Shown here piece by piece: positions 38,801 through 53,800 of a stretch of DNA of 64,000 nucleotides. The position numbers and the translations under genes are program-made. This stretch comes from Nautilus pompilius (lineage: Eukaryota; Mollusca; Cephalopoda; Nautilida; Nautilidae). Location of the stretch: positions 186,001 to 250,000 of the forward strand of contig JACATO010000983.1 in NCBI GenBank assembly GCA_018389105.1, written 5' to 3'. The notes under the pieces were generated by a model. That model had not been told where the DNA came from and searched no databases. It saw nothing but the letters and a program-made list of their open reading frames with translations. Position 1 is the first letter of the stretch, and every line of letters begins with the position of its first letter.

Positions 38801-41800
38801 GGTGAATGCATTAACACATGCAGGCTTTAGTAAAGTTAGGGGACAAAAAAAACAAAAAACAACAACAACAACAACAAACAACTCACCAATCTCATTCTGT
38901 ATGAAACATAACTTTTAAAACCAAAACCAAGAGTTACCACTGGATATCCTATGCTGTGAATAAAATAAAATAGATAAAGTCAGGGGGCATACAGGAGGTG
39001 GAAATTGATCAAAACAGCAGTAGGTTAGAAGTTGCCTTCCTATCAAACATTAAACTCGAAAAGTGAGAAAAAACCATTTCTTGTAAATAGATGAGTGCAA
39101 CATTAGAGTTGGCATTCTTGATGGTTCCCCCGCATGAGAGAGCTCAACTTTCCCCAGTACTCAGAGAGAAAATAATATTGTTTCATACATACACAGACCC
39201 ATCACATTCTGAAAATGACACGGTAATGTTAAATTGTCAAATCAGGCAACCCCATTTATCCCCACTTCTGTCCACTAAAGAGTCAATTTCAGCTTCAGTC
39301 CTTAACCTTCTTTTTATGTTTTTTTTGTTGTTATTTGGGGGATATCTACATACAAGACCAGTTAGGGAAAACAAACAAACAAAACACCCACACAAAGTTT
39401 AGCATCAACAATTCATAGACATTATTAACCAAAACTGATGGATGCTGGGTTTTCAAATAAAGCACATCAGGTTGTCTCCCCATGGCTTACCATTTTAGGT
39501 AGCGGTAAGATAATCTTTCATTAGAATATGGAACAAAATGCAGGGAAAGGTAGTTAATTCTAAATACAACTGATGACCTCATTTCTGTTGCTTTGTTTAT
39601 ATTTTTCAAGCAAACACGTTTCCTCTACACCTGCATACTTAGATATTAATACATTACAAAGAAAAAAGGTATATAAATGATAAAACAAGAATCTGAGCAG
39701 TGTTTTACGAAAAGAATCTCTTACAATTGAGTAGATTTCATTAATTCACAGTCATGAAGCTTCCACACTAACAACAAAAGTAACGCAGTAAAATTAATTC
39801 ATTCATATAAAAAACACTAAATGAGTTAAGCTGACTGCTTTCTAGACACTGGGCAGAAAAAAACAAAGCAAATGATGTTATGGTTTTAGCAAGTTTATAA
39901 ATCTAAAGCTGGGATTTTTTTTACACCCCTGGTAATATCCTATCAGGTCAGTTAGATTTAGAAGTCTTTTACAGGACATTAAAGAACCAAACAAAAATAG
40001 AATAAGAGGATTATTTTATTAATTGTAGGCCATAATGACATCACCATGGAAACAGCTGGGGGAAGAGAGACTCTAGGTCAGCACACACACACATCAGAAA
40101 GGAGCTGATTCCAATTATGAGGGGGCTGACTCACATGAGATTGGGGCTGGGTGGAGGGGAAGGGGTGAGTGGAATTCTGTACCATTAGCAATATGGCTAT
40201 GGCCCCCTCATACCCCCAACCCCACAATTGAGGGCGCCCTACTTGTATGGGGTGATATGATAGAATCCAGTCTAATTTTTGCTACCATAACAGTAGAAAA
40301 TTAGGGACCAGTCATTCATCTGAAAACAAAAATGTTAAGATATCCGCACACTGAAAATTCTTTTAACACAGGTAGAACATTAAATTTAAATGCTGATATA
40401 TCTTCTAGCATCCTTATATAAATAAAATAAATGAAAAGGCAATCTGATACTGGCAGGTCTGTAAGAGAAACTTTCCAGACCTGGCTGTGTAGCTAGCTCA
40501 GACATTGGGGGAGGTTTCCTCTACATAAAATGCCATTTACATTCTGGGATTAATGGACAGATTTTCACTAGGAACTTGTACAGGATATAAATAAAGCATC
40601 TTATGTTTTTACTGATTCCCATCACTTAAAACCCACTTTCTTTGTATCACCCAAGCCACTGGAAGTTTTAAAAAAAATCCATCCCTATCTCAATTCCCTC
40701 CTCTACAGGCTCATTCACCAGGTTCAGCTTACTGGAGAGAGACAGACATCATCATCATTCTGTTCTGTGACTGGTAGGTATACTTAGATATTACCTTCAT
40801 AATGGAAGGGACAACTTTGATTGTCCTATCTGTCATCTTGCCATAGGAGAAAAAAAAAGCTGCCACTGCGGAATGTGTAAACGATCCAAAATTCTCAAAT
40901 TTGCTCAGACTAAGATAAGAAAATAATACCACAAGTACATTTGTAAATTTAAAGTATACAGAATACCTGGCTATCTGAGCCACAAAACGGACTCTTACAG
41001 AGAAGTGTTCATTAACTGCATAAAGCTCTATGAAGGAATCCCCATTTATTTTTTCTATGATCGTTATTGAAAAATAAAAAAAAAATATATATATATAAAT
41101 TTCACAGCATCTGAACAAGTACCAGACATTTACCGAAGAGAGAACAGTTTTATTTTTAATGTTGCAGTAACCAATTTCCTTCGTTACCTATTTTTCTTTC
41201 ACAACAAAACTTGCGCAACTTTACAGTGGTGATGGCTCGCATCATAACATCCACTCTCTTTCCTGCCCCCCCCTCCCACATGCTGGCAGGCAGGCAGGCA
41301 TACACAAGACAACTAGCAAAGGTTAAGGTGTCGAGAATCAGGCTGGCAAGAAGAGCCAGTTCAGACTGGGATTCAAACTCTAGCAGCTTAACCCCTGTAT
41401 TGCTCTGTTTTCAAAGTATTTCTGGTTTAAAAATTGTGCACTTCTTTTTAGCTAATTGGAAGTTTCTTAATTAGGAAACACTTAGGACAAGCCAAAACCA
41501 AATGTAGCACCCTGGGAAATTATTTACTTGTTTGCATTTGCAAGTCTGTCATAACTTAATGTCAACTTAAAGCAGCAAAATTTAAAATTATTATTTAAAA
41601 CCAAGACGTGTGCGCGCACACTCTGCTGGTTTTCTAACCAATAATTTACTTTGAACATAAAAGTTTCCATAATATTGCAAAGATGCACATCAAATTGTTT
41701 CCACAAATTACTAGTCAGAGTTATTTCCCCTTAACCGTTTTAAATTTCCTAACAATGGAACAATAGTATGTTGAGAAAAAATTTCTTCCTACTCTTATCT

Positions 41801-44800
41801 CAGATCACTGAAATGATCCAAGGGTGTTGAGACCACCCTGGACTGGAGGTGTCATATAGTGATGATGGACAGAAAACATTTTTACAAACTATTAAATGAT
41901 GCTTTGTGTATGTTTGGGATATGGCAAATTGGTAAACCGACTAAAACCATAGTTTGCCATAAGCTAACTGATAATAAAGATAGAGAGAGAGGCGATTGAA
42001 TAAATAAAGCAGAGCTCGTAACACTGCAAAACTGCAATCTAAATGAGCCATTTATTTGGTAGATGCTGCACAAATTTTTTTGTTTTTGTAGTTAGTACAC
42101 ACACACAGTTTTCCCAATCCTTTTCTAAAGGCTGATATTTCATCTGCTAGAGTTTTTAGAACGCCTCTCACTTAGTACTCGTTTTTTGCCAAGGACTGCA
42201 CCCGAACCTGCATTTTATCAAATTTAACCACCAGGAGGCCTCACTGAGTGGCCCTGAAATCAACAGACTTGTAGCGGAAAGAACTGCCAAATGGGAAGAG
42301 TGTGGCTCCTCAAGGACATTGAAACAAAAAAATATCATTAAAAAGACATCAAACTGGAATTTGCCTGGGTTTGACAGTTTTCCCCGCAACCCACCCCACC
42401 TCGGGCAACATCTGCAACCCACGGAACGGATGATGAAAAAAGACGCTCAATAGAATGAAAGAAATCTAGAGATTTTATCATGAAGAGAAATGTTTACTCA
42501 CCAATGCGCTGCGAAAGGTCTGCATAAATCTAAATTAAACGGCAAGCTCTTCAGCTCTCGTAATCTCACTGATGCTTCTATGTAGACAAAAAGCAACCAT
42601 AAGGACACAGTAGGAAGACAGATTCCACGCTCTGAAAGAGAGAGCAAGCATAAAGATAAAACCAACCGTTTGTGCTTCCCTTTTCAAATGTTTTGCTGAT
42701 AGGGGGGGGGGCAAAAACAGAGGAATAAAGGAATGTACAGTTTGAGGTAAAAGAAAAATAATTTTCCTTCTGGCATGTCTACTATCAAACTACCTGATGG
42801 TCAGAAGCAGACCACAATCAAATTAAATTTAGGAAGTTCAGAAAACCTTATCTGATGATCAGGGAAAACCATCAAAAACGAAAAGAAATTTTTTAAAGTT
42901 AGAATTAGAGCGTATCCAGGTGGACGTGTTGATATTTCAGACTATGTACAGGTTAACAGTAACTGAGAAGTCCATAGCTAAAATCTAAAAAGTGATTTAC
43001 TTTTATACTTCCACAAATTATATGCAAACATTATTATATGGGGCAAAATGAAAATGACTCCTTGGTCCTGTCATTAGGTGAAAATCAATTTTTGCATCAT
43101 CTTAAACCTTTCCTGTTCAAGTCAACCAACACACTGGCCAAAGAGAGTCAGACATTGATGAAGTATTTAATAACCACTCCATCTATACTATAAATTGTAC
43201 ATGTAGAAGGATGCTGGTCCACATTATCACTTCCTCTGGCCTTTTATATCACTTCGTTTTCCAGTGAAAGTGATTTTACTGGAGTGGTTACTAGTGTGAA
43301 CCACGTGTGTTACCTAGTTTGTTTATCTACGATGCATGCTGGAATCCAACAGCGAATTCTTCCTTCCCAGTGATGTGGAGGTCTTGAGTGCGCACACCCT
43401 GGATCCCTCATCATTCAGCTGATTGGACAGTGATGTTGAAACACAAGAATGCATTAGAGGTGGAGAATGAGGCCACTGAGTTGAGTTTAGATCATCTGCA
43501 ACCTAGTAGCATGCCACTGTTTCTGATGATGCAAGGCCAGTGGATTTCTTTCACAACATGGTTGAGGAGATGAAACACTATGTCACACAGATCCAGAGGA
43601 AAGCAAGTAGAGCTAAGGAGCAGTAGACCTAGTGTCAAAAAAAGTCAAAAGTAACAACAGCTTCTGATGACCGTAACAGGGACTTTGTTTAATGTGCCCA
43701 CCAAGAACTTTCAGGCCAAGTACCACATGCTGCAGTACCTTCCAATCAAACCAATAAAGTAGGGCTTCGAAGTGTGGGCAGTAGTTTATGCGCACAATGG
43801 CTACATGCTGAACTTTAACATCTACCTGAGAAAAAGCAAGTAGCAACCACAGTCCATGTGGTGGAAAGCCTTTAAGAATAACTGCAGGAGAAACACTATC
43901 AGCTCTACTTTGAGGACTACAGAGCTTTCCAGAATTGTTAGAAAAGTTGAAGAAGGGGTTTCCTGCCTGCTATTACTGTTTAGAAGAACAGAAGAGGTTT
44001 GTTGCTGAGACATGATAAGCGGGATATTATACTGCTAAGTATCAGCTACAACCCTGAGGAAGTTACCATCCAAAGGCAGTACTACACCAGTCCTGTCTGT
44101 GAAGCTGCACAACCACAATGTGGAGAAGGTGGATCTCATGGACCAGCAGAAGTTGTATTATCCTCTGAGGAAGAGGAGTATGGAGTATTGGAAGCACTCA
44201 GCATGGTTTGTTCAACATGGCCATCACCAATGCTTTTGTACAGTACTCCGAATCCCTCAAGGGCAGAAGTGGCAACAAATGCTATACCCACAAAGACTTT
44301 CAGCTGGCTTCTACTCCAGAGAATAGAAGGGGCAACCGAGAAAAAAAGTGATAGCCAGTTATACCTCACCATCCAAGACCATCTCATCCTAAAAAAGACC
44401 AGTGTGATGTGCTCGAGGAATGGAGACCAACACTGCACTATTCCTCTCTGGATGGTGAGATGTTCTACCAGCAAGGTCTGCTAAGTCATTTGTGCCGTTT
44501 GAGTCATTCCATGGCTTCTTAATGCGCTTTTTAATCATTTTAATCAGGCAGGTGTATTTTGAGCAGCCATCTTAGAAACTGTATGAACAGAAAAGGTTAA
44601 ATAGGTGGTCTTTCTAGATGAGAGATTTTTTTAAGAATCTCCATGTTTATATATATATGTGGGAGACCTAATATTATTAACCCTCTGTACACCAGCCGGG
44701 TCATACTTTCACCCCAGTACCTTCCTTTGTTAATATTATAATCCTTTTTAATGGCAAATCTGTATACTGCTCCAAATCCATATTTTACATTACAACTATA

Positions 44801-47800
44801 CCTGACTATACAGCCAGTTCAACACAAATACTAATTAGTCCTTCTTGTAGGTAATAACTAAGGTGATATAAAGGAGGTTAAAATCTCAATGTTAAATTCA
44901 CTTTCTTATCTGAAGCTATCTGTTGTCCTCTGTTGCACTCCCAGTTGGTGTGGCTGGCTAGCTCATTAATCCTTGTGGCCCTCTCCTACAGGCTTTTAAA
45001 GAATCTTAAGTGGCTGCGCAAAACAAAACTGGTTTGGTGTCTTTCGAGGAAACCCTTTGAAAAATTTATTTCAGCAATGCGAAGAAAATTTCTCCAGAAA
45101 CAAAGAAATAAAAATCATTTTTACTCTACCCCAGCACTATTTTGCATCAAAAATGATTGCCATGAATAAGAGAGAATAAAGTTTACTCTAACCCGTGATA
45201 AAGCTAACAAGAATTATGATCGATCAATCAATCGATCGATCGAGAGAGATATAAAAAAATATCAATTTGTTAAGCCCTGAAGTCTTCTCGGTAAAAAACA
45301 AAAAAAATTATACCCTTTAATAGACTGTTTGAGAGAGGATTAAAATTCTAATTACACTATTTTGCAGATGTAATTTAAAACGATAAGATATTAATCATAG
45401 TTAATAGAAATCTCAAACTGCTATAAGTATTCTGCAGTTGTTTTTTTTTTTGCTAAGTAAAGTCTGAATTTAACATCTCTGACCTAAAATATCCTTAACT
45501 ACTCCAATGGTTGAATTTTTTTTACCCTGACAGACTTACTGCACACCAGAGTTCTTAGTGTCATGGTCAATTTATTTCCCCTCTCTTGTCAGGGAGATGA
45601 CATAAATTAATAGTTAAACTTATGCAAGCCCAGCATGATAATGTGAAACCCAAGTACAAACTGAAACCCAAAGCAGTTTATGGGAGATTCCAGGAGTCAG
45701 GCTGAAATAGCATCAATGTTATCAAGCCGGATTTCAATTCAGCACCAAGAAAAATATAAACCAACACTTGTGACGGAAATATGACAGTGTGGGCCACCAA
45801 GGAGTGAAATAAAGGCTTATACTGGGATGTATTCTGGGCTCCTTCCGGTTGAGAAGTTCACATAAATGAATGCGGAAAACAAGATACAATTTAGTGATAA
45901 TCCAAGTGTTTTAGCTTCCTACCTCGGCAAACTGATACATTATATTTCTTAACCTGCCCCATAAATAAAATCCATCCTGTCGGAATAAAGGATTATTAAA
46001 TAATAATAAAAACGATCCATATACTGCTGAAAGTCAGCACAAGTCACAATGATAAAATAAAATGTGCACAGGAAGCATTGTGAAACCTGAGTATGATATT
46101 ATCTGGGTATTATATTCAAAGATACAAAAATGATAAGGTGGCAGAATATAGCCACCATTTACTCTGATAGCAGCCTTCTGAAAAGTTTACTTAGCTGATG
46201 CCCTCACTATGGCAATGACAAAAACAACTGTTTAATTAAGTAATAAATGCTAATTATTCATAGTTTTATTATAAAAGTCACATTTATTTTATTAATGAAG
46301 TATTGTATTAATCCAAAGCACTTCCTGAAAGGACTTGGCTAACAACCACCAAGTAGTATTCTTAGACAACGCAACTTATAAAAGAAATCTTACTACTAAT
46401 CAGAATTCCAGAATTTGCATAAACAGGCCATCAACATAAATTAGCTGTTGGAGGTGACATGTTTAACTCACTCAAATCAATGAGAAATCTGTTCATAAAT
46501 CAGAGAGGTGACAGCAGTACAAATTACCATAGCAATGGCTTTCTGATATAATGAAACACAGACTACAGTATTAACAAGAAATGATGACAATCAACAATTT
46601 TGCAAGACAGCTTTGGTCAGATAGGATTGTTACTACAGGGCAATTTGTATTGTGCTGAATATATTTGCCTTAACTAATTCTCTGAACCTTCCCCATCAGG
46701 TTTTTTTTTTTTTTTTTTGGTATCAGAAAGTAATTGAGCGAAAACATTAAACTCATAATTACCACCATTGTCAAAAATTCAGTGCATGGCTGTTGATTTC
46801 TCGCAAGTTCCTACAGGTTTAAAACTTTGCCAATTAGCAAGAGGGACCTATCAGATGAAGATGAAGCAAACATTTGTATAGCATCATTAACTACATTTAA
46901 CACACACTCCACTGGGACTTGCAGAAAGCAAACAAGTCAATCAGGCACATCTCTTACTTTTCAAGAATAATATTAAGGCACCTTACAAGTAGAACATGCA
47001 ATCCTAGGAGAGAGGGAATTTGAATGTTCGTCCCCAGTAGACAGGCTCCAGTTAATGAACATCCAATTTAAAGAGCACTGTTCGTGATCAAACGATGATT
47101 TTCAAAATTGACAGAAGCTGATCGTAAGCAACATCTGCAAAAATAGTCTGCCATCTTAAAACAAGGCAACCAGTCTTTAAAGAAACCAAAAATACATTTT
47201 AGCTTGTTCACCTCTGAGTGAATCTCCCTCCCACCAACAAAGTAAAATAAATTAACCAACCTATCACAGGTGTCAAAGGATGCATTAGAGCAGACACTAG
47301 CAGTAGCATAAATCTAATCTGTCAGCCCAGTCACTATGACCTACAAACAAAACTTAATTACCCTGCTGTCCCCTTACAACCCACTTTGTTCTCTCAAATC
47401 TTTATCAGGATGCTCACCTAAAGTGAGTCACAGTAACCAGCTATTACTCCAATTCAAAATCTAAACGCCCCCTCAAAAATAGCAAAGGGTACAACTCTAC
47501 TCAAGGTCATCACAAGCCAAGCTTTCACAACTCAGTAGTTTTTAGCCATGACTAAACAATGAAACTAAGTTTGATCTCTCATCATCAGTGGATAAAGTTA
47601 GGTAAACCAACCAAGTTAATGCAAAACACAGAGCAACATAAATCACTGCAGTATCACCTTGAGCAGCAGCCTTTTCTTGTCCCAGGCTATGTGAAAATTG
47701 GTTAGAGTCACTGTTGAAAATTAAGACACTAATCAAATAAGTTATCTTCATCTACTTTTAGGTGATAACTACATCCTGAAACTTCTTTTGCAATTCAGGT

Positions 47801-50800
47801 AGTAGAATAGATTCTATTCAAGACCATGAGTGGCTTTAATTTCTTTCCAGTAGCCCTTGCTGAGAAGATAGTTCATCACATCTTTCCATAGACTGGGTCA
47901 TCTGTTGAAAACATAAATATTGATCTTTGGGATATAGTCCCTTGGAGATTTTTGTGTGAAGTAGTAGTGTGATGGTAAGCAAGTATTTCTTTTGCAGAAT
48001 TATTTTGCCTAGCCACAAATGGCCCCCGAACGAAGTTCTTTGTCCAATGATTCCATCTGATTCAAATATGCTGAATAGCTTCACAGCCTTCTGCTGGATT
48101 TGTTGGTGGGTAACAGTCTTCTAGCAATTTTCCTTTATATATCTATCTCACCTTGGCAGCTTTTTTTTTTTTGCTAGTTTTTCTATTCCTTACTTTTTTC
48201 CAACTTCATCAATAAGTCACTTTAAACTTTATTTAACTACTTAAGTGAAGTAAATGTATTTAAACTGATAGAACGAGCAAAGAACAAGTTCTTTTAGTCG
48301 CTAGCCAATGACATCTGAAAACTTTCCCTTTAAATTCAATCAGGTTGAAGACATTTAAAGTCATGACACAGCATCATAAGACTAAAAACCATGAAGCCAA
48401 TGACCAATGGCATTAAGTCAGAAACTGTTCTTCACCTGATCCAAACTGACATTTGCAATGTGAAACACAAGACAGTTTAATTTATAGTTTACATTTTGCC
48501 TGAGCTTCACAAATGCAGTCTGTGCCAGATGAAATGTGGTAGCTGTCTTCGTGCTCGTTTAGAAATGCATTAACCCTATTCAGCAGTTACAAGGGTTAAT
48601 TCTAAATCTGAGATTATACCTTCTGGAAAGTATTAGGTTCTACTGTAGCCAGAGCTGCTCCAATACCTCTTGCATAAAGCAGGGAATCGACATCACCAAA
48701 AGCAGCAGGCGTGTCACTAGAGATGCTTAGAAAGATCAATCTAACCACAGCAACTGTCTGCCCATCCTCAGTAAGAAACAGGAGAAAGTTAAGATAACAC
48801 ACTCAGTTTTGTTATTTTTTTAAAAAAATATTTTAACCACAGTAGTTGTCTTAAACTAAGAGAAAAAAATGTAATAAATAATATGTATGTATATATATAT
48901 ATATACACACATATATATTAGTTTTGATCAATCATAACATTTTTAAACACTAAATGAAAACAACTTCAGACAGAATAGTTGAGTTCTAAATCTCAAAGAA
49001 AGAAAGAAAATCCATGACACTTTAAGAGAACGTTTATCTAAACTACAAGAGAGAGGAGATTATTTGCTGTTTTTACATGAGTTCAGTGAGATTTAATTAC
49101 TGCTTGAAATGAAGAGTACCATGTGTTGCTGACAATAGCTATAAAGCAAGGAAGCATATTCTGAGTGGAAGAGTGGGGCATTATTGACTATATGATTGTT
49201 GTTTTTTTAAAGGTCAGCACAGAGCATGACTAGAACAATGACTGAGATCACAACTTAGGTATGTTGGATGGAGGCATCTCCTAAGGATGAAAGTTAAGAT
49301 AGACCAGACCAGTGCATTCAATCACCATCAAGAAGCGGAAGCGTAAAAATCTGCACAATTAGACAGTCACAACAAAGTTTTTGTCGTAAATGCCACCAAT
49401 TTTCAGAGATGTACGCCCAATGTTGCAATATTGCCATTTTCTCAATGTGATGGCAGAGTCTGGGTTGACCATGACAGATTTCGTTGCATCGCCATCATAT
49501 GAAATGCTAATGTTTCTAAACCAGAATCTAAAGGTGTGCACGATCCCCCCTTCCACTGAAAAGTAGAATGAACTTAACATTCCAGTAAGGCAACAGCATC
49601 CACAAATACCAAGGCTGGAACACCAATGTGTTTGACTGCACATCTAGATCTGATCTCAACACTTGGGATAAGCCATGGAGTAATCATCTTCATTGTAATG
49701 CCATACTGTAACAGAAATACAACAGCATATCTGCACGTTTCCCAGTTTCTGAGAATTTTTTGAGACCCCATCATGACATATGGCCTTGCGGGACCTCTGC
49801 TGTTATGTGATGTTACATCATTCAGAGATGTGGATGCCCAATAAATTTAAGCTATTTCTGCCAATTTTCACATGCACGTGTTTGCTGCGAGAAGCAATAA
49901 ATGGTACACTTTTGCTTCAAAGTATGCATCTCTCCCAATAACCCAACTCTCAGAATATCTTCATTTATTTATTTATTTAATCATAAGAATAAAGCAAATT
50001 ATTGTCAATTTAAACTATTCTCTAAACTGTAGTCCACTCCACTGAAAATTAATATTCTTCTTGTATATCCAAGAGAGAAATAATTTAAATTAGTCTATAA
50101 ACCCCATCAAAATAAATACTTAAGTATATGAGATTCTGTTTCAGGTCTTGACAGAAAAAATAAAATAAAATTATCAGGAATTGAGAAAAGCAATTGATCT
50201 TTTTTTTTCAAATTTTTGTATTGATCTTTATATAACACAGATTGTTTATGGTTTATCACCACCTGAGCTTTGCACAGACATGCACACACTAAATCAATCC
50301 TGAGACATTTTCATCAGGGTAATGTTAAAAATACAGAACAAATATGTTAAGAGATATTAGCAATAGCACTTTTCTAAAATTCTGTAAAAGAAATTTTTCC
50401 TATAGATATGAACTTTCCAGATACATTAAGCACAAACACACCAGAAACCTGATTATCTGAACTAGAGAGATTGGGGTGTTCAGAAACTCAAAATGTTAGA
50501 ACAGACTCCCACTTTATTTTTTAAATACAAAGTTAAATATTATGCCGTATTTCTGCTCTGACACATGAAGTATACACTGCCCTGCAGGGGCAGATTGGGC
50601 TGCCGAGACACCGGGTAAAATCCCATTGGGCCGGTGAGTGTGGGCCAGTGCCGCCCAGTCAGTATCCTGATAACCTGAATGGCCCCTCGAGTTTCAATAC
50701 TATTGTGTACTACTGAGCAACCTACTGCACTCCACATTAGTTGTAGGTGTCTGTATATGTAATTTTATGTCAAAAGTTATTAACTGCATAACTAAATTAA

Positions 50801-53800
50801 TGATGTCCTGGCTGCCAGGCGACACACAGAATAAGTTCCAGCAAATATACTCGAAATTTGGCATTTCGTACAGTACTTGTACACTCAGCGTTCTCTTCTG
50901 CAGCTTGCATCTGAGCCCCAATATATATTTTTTTGTTGTAAAGAACAAACTCTTTTAAGGGCTGAGGCACAGTGATTACTAATTTATAAATAACAATGCT
51001 ATGCTCAAAATTTTAAAATGAAGTTGTCATGTGCTGCATGACGACATTTTGGTCAAATGATGGACCGCACATACGATGGCGTTCCCATAAGATTATAATG
51101 TTGCTGAGAGATTCCTATCGCCTAGTGATGTCATAGAGCAACATTACTCACATGTTTGTGGTGATGCATTTGTAAACAAACCTACTGTGCTGCCAGTCTT
51201 ATAAAAGTATAGCACATACAATTATCAGTCAGGTCTTTTCGTAAAGGAACAATATTATTTACGTTGTATTATTATACTCTATAGCAGCAGCTGATATTTA
51301 ATAATGAATATAGAAAAAAATGTGTTTAACTTATTTCATTTATTTGAATAACTGCATATTATATATAACATTCTCCTTCTTCAATAAAGATTATCATGTC
51401 ATATACTCATATATATATCATCATCTATCGAGTAATTGAGTTATTATTGCTTAATAATTTGTTTCGTGGAAAATCAGGCAATCATTTTATTTCTATATGT
51501 ATGCAAGTAACTTTAATAAGGTCATAATTATAAGATTTCAACTTTATTCTGTTTATTCATAATCATTGAATATCTATCTGTCTATTCTATATATAGTGTA
51601 TAACTTGAGTATTTTTGACCTTGTGTACAGGGCTTCTTTTAATGTGCAGTTCTGAAGACAAATGTGACCAGTTCAAATACAGAGATGTAACAGTGATTCT
51701 TAAAATAACAAAACAAAAATTTAAATAATGCTTTCTTTTTATTTTTGGATGAAGTATTATATTCCTCATAGCTACAGAGACTGACAAAAATAACAGTTCT
51801 AAAACCCAATGCATTCTTGAATAAAGTGGATACACTCAGACTATTCAGTGTTGTCTCAAACCTTTTATCTTCAGCTTGCTCTTTGAGGACTGTTCATCAG
51901 CTTGGTCTGTTTCTCCATCTGAGTTATCTAACATGAAATATTTGTTGGATGTGTCTTGTTCTTATTTTCTTTTTAAGTGTTTGTTATTAAAATAAGGCTA
52001 TTTTAGTGATCGAATCATAAGCCAATGGGATGAAGTACTTAATATTGGCCTTAGAATATGTTCTAATACCCATTTCATATGGCCTCAAAATGTCCGTAAT
52101 TGGTCAAATTTCAAAATTTTCTCGGCGGCTTACAGGGCCCCGAACCCCAGTTGTATGGGCTTGCTGCAGTCGCCAGAATCATAACCTACATTAATGGGCC
52201 GATTTTAGGTGTTTGCCCAGGCCGTTTTTGGCTCCCAATTTGTCCCTGCTGCCCCACCATAATAATTTGAGCACCAGCTATTACAGTACTTCAGATTGGA
52301 GAAGAAAACTGAAAATAATGACGAGCAATAGTGAAATGCTTTATGTTGGTACTTGGTCAAGCCATCATTTGCAGTACAAGGAGCCTCTAACCGCTCTGAC
52401 ATTTACTCCATGAGATCTGTCACTGCAGACTAGTCCATGGTTCACCATATCCATGTATGAGCTTCCTTTAATTCCTTCATATTGGCAGAATGTGGACAGG
52501 CTGCTCATAGATGATGATCCAGATGTTCCCACAGGTAATCAACTAGATTTGTATTAAGACTTTAGGGCACCCAAGAAGCTGAATGCATTGATTCCTCTTC
52601 CAAACTGGTCAAGAGATTTCACATGTAGTCAGTCTATTCTCCTGAAGAATATGGACACTGAAATTTCAGAATGCTTTGCCATTGTGATGGTAGGTGTCTC
52701 TTTAAAATGGTAATGTACCAAGCAGAATTGAGATGTCCTCCCAAACACCAATCCTACCTTTTCACCATGCCGGATTGCACCAATACCATGACTCTCCTGC
52801 CTCCTCACCCAATTAAAAAGAGCTGAAGACACTAGGATCAGCAGACTTTGTTAGATTGTCTCTAAACCATGGCATGAATTGCTGAAAGTTGGATTCATTG
52901 TAGAGAACAAGCCACCAATATTAAAAAGTTTTTGCCATCTGTGTCCTCTGACCAGATCTTTTGAAGAGTTATTCTATTAGACAGGAGTTTTTTTTTTATG
53001 TAACACACCATCTGTAGCCTAGTTGGAGATGTTGTTGAATTGAATTGTCTTTATAGCTTATTTCTGTTGCACAATCAATGTCCACAACAGAAACTTGACA
53101 GCGACTAGAGAGTAACAGCAGCACATTCTTGCCATAGTGTCACTGAGTTAAATGAACAATAATAGAGCTTGTTAAAAAAATACATGAACTTTTGTTCCCT
53201 CAGATTTCTCCTGCCACTCCAACCATTTGAAACAGCAGACAAACATTTTAGCCTCAAAATGACTATAAGGATATAACTCAATTCATCACCAAATATATGA
53301 TCATCCTTTTCTACCTGATCAACACCAGTCATTATGCCTTCTGCAATTTCTTCATTGTTTCATTGCCAGCCCAGATATTTGGAATCTCTATCAAGCCATT
53401 CATCGTCATCATCATATAACCCTTATCACTTGCATCAATGGACTGTTCCTTTTCAAACAAATAATCCTTCCAGCTAGATGCACATCTTTGCATGTTAGGT
53501 ATTTCCAGAAAGACCTCTGGTACAAATTTTTTTACCAAATCTGTTTTTGTTTTTTTGTAAACTACTGGAAAAGTGTGATTGATGTTCATTGGGGCCTGAA
53601 AATTTTAGATTTTCCAACAACTGTTAACTTCATTTTGATTCAGTCAGTTACGACAACAGATGCCAAGACTGTTATGCATTCTTTGATCTGCATGTATCCA
53701 AGTGCGATATGCCAGTATATGGCTATAAAGTCTTGGAAGGAAGAGCTTTCCAGCAGAATCTTATTTAATCAGCTATACACACGATCAAGAATAAACCCTG

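Noticed and set aside
40729..41118. 129-codon - strand ORF in a macoilin intron
   Set aside because: Phe/Tyr-rich low-complexity text; macoilin exons on both sides already join in frame without it.
47836..48084. 82-codon - strand ORF
   Set aside because: Reads like transposon debris but matches no block I can name; too weak to call.
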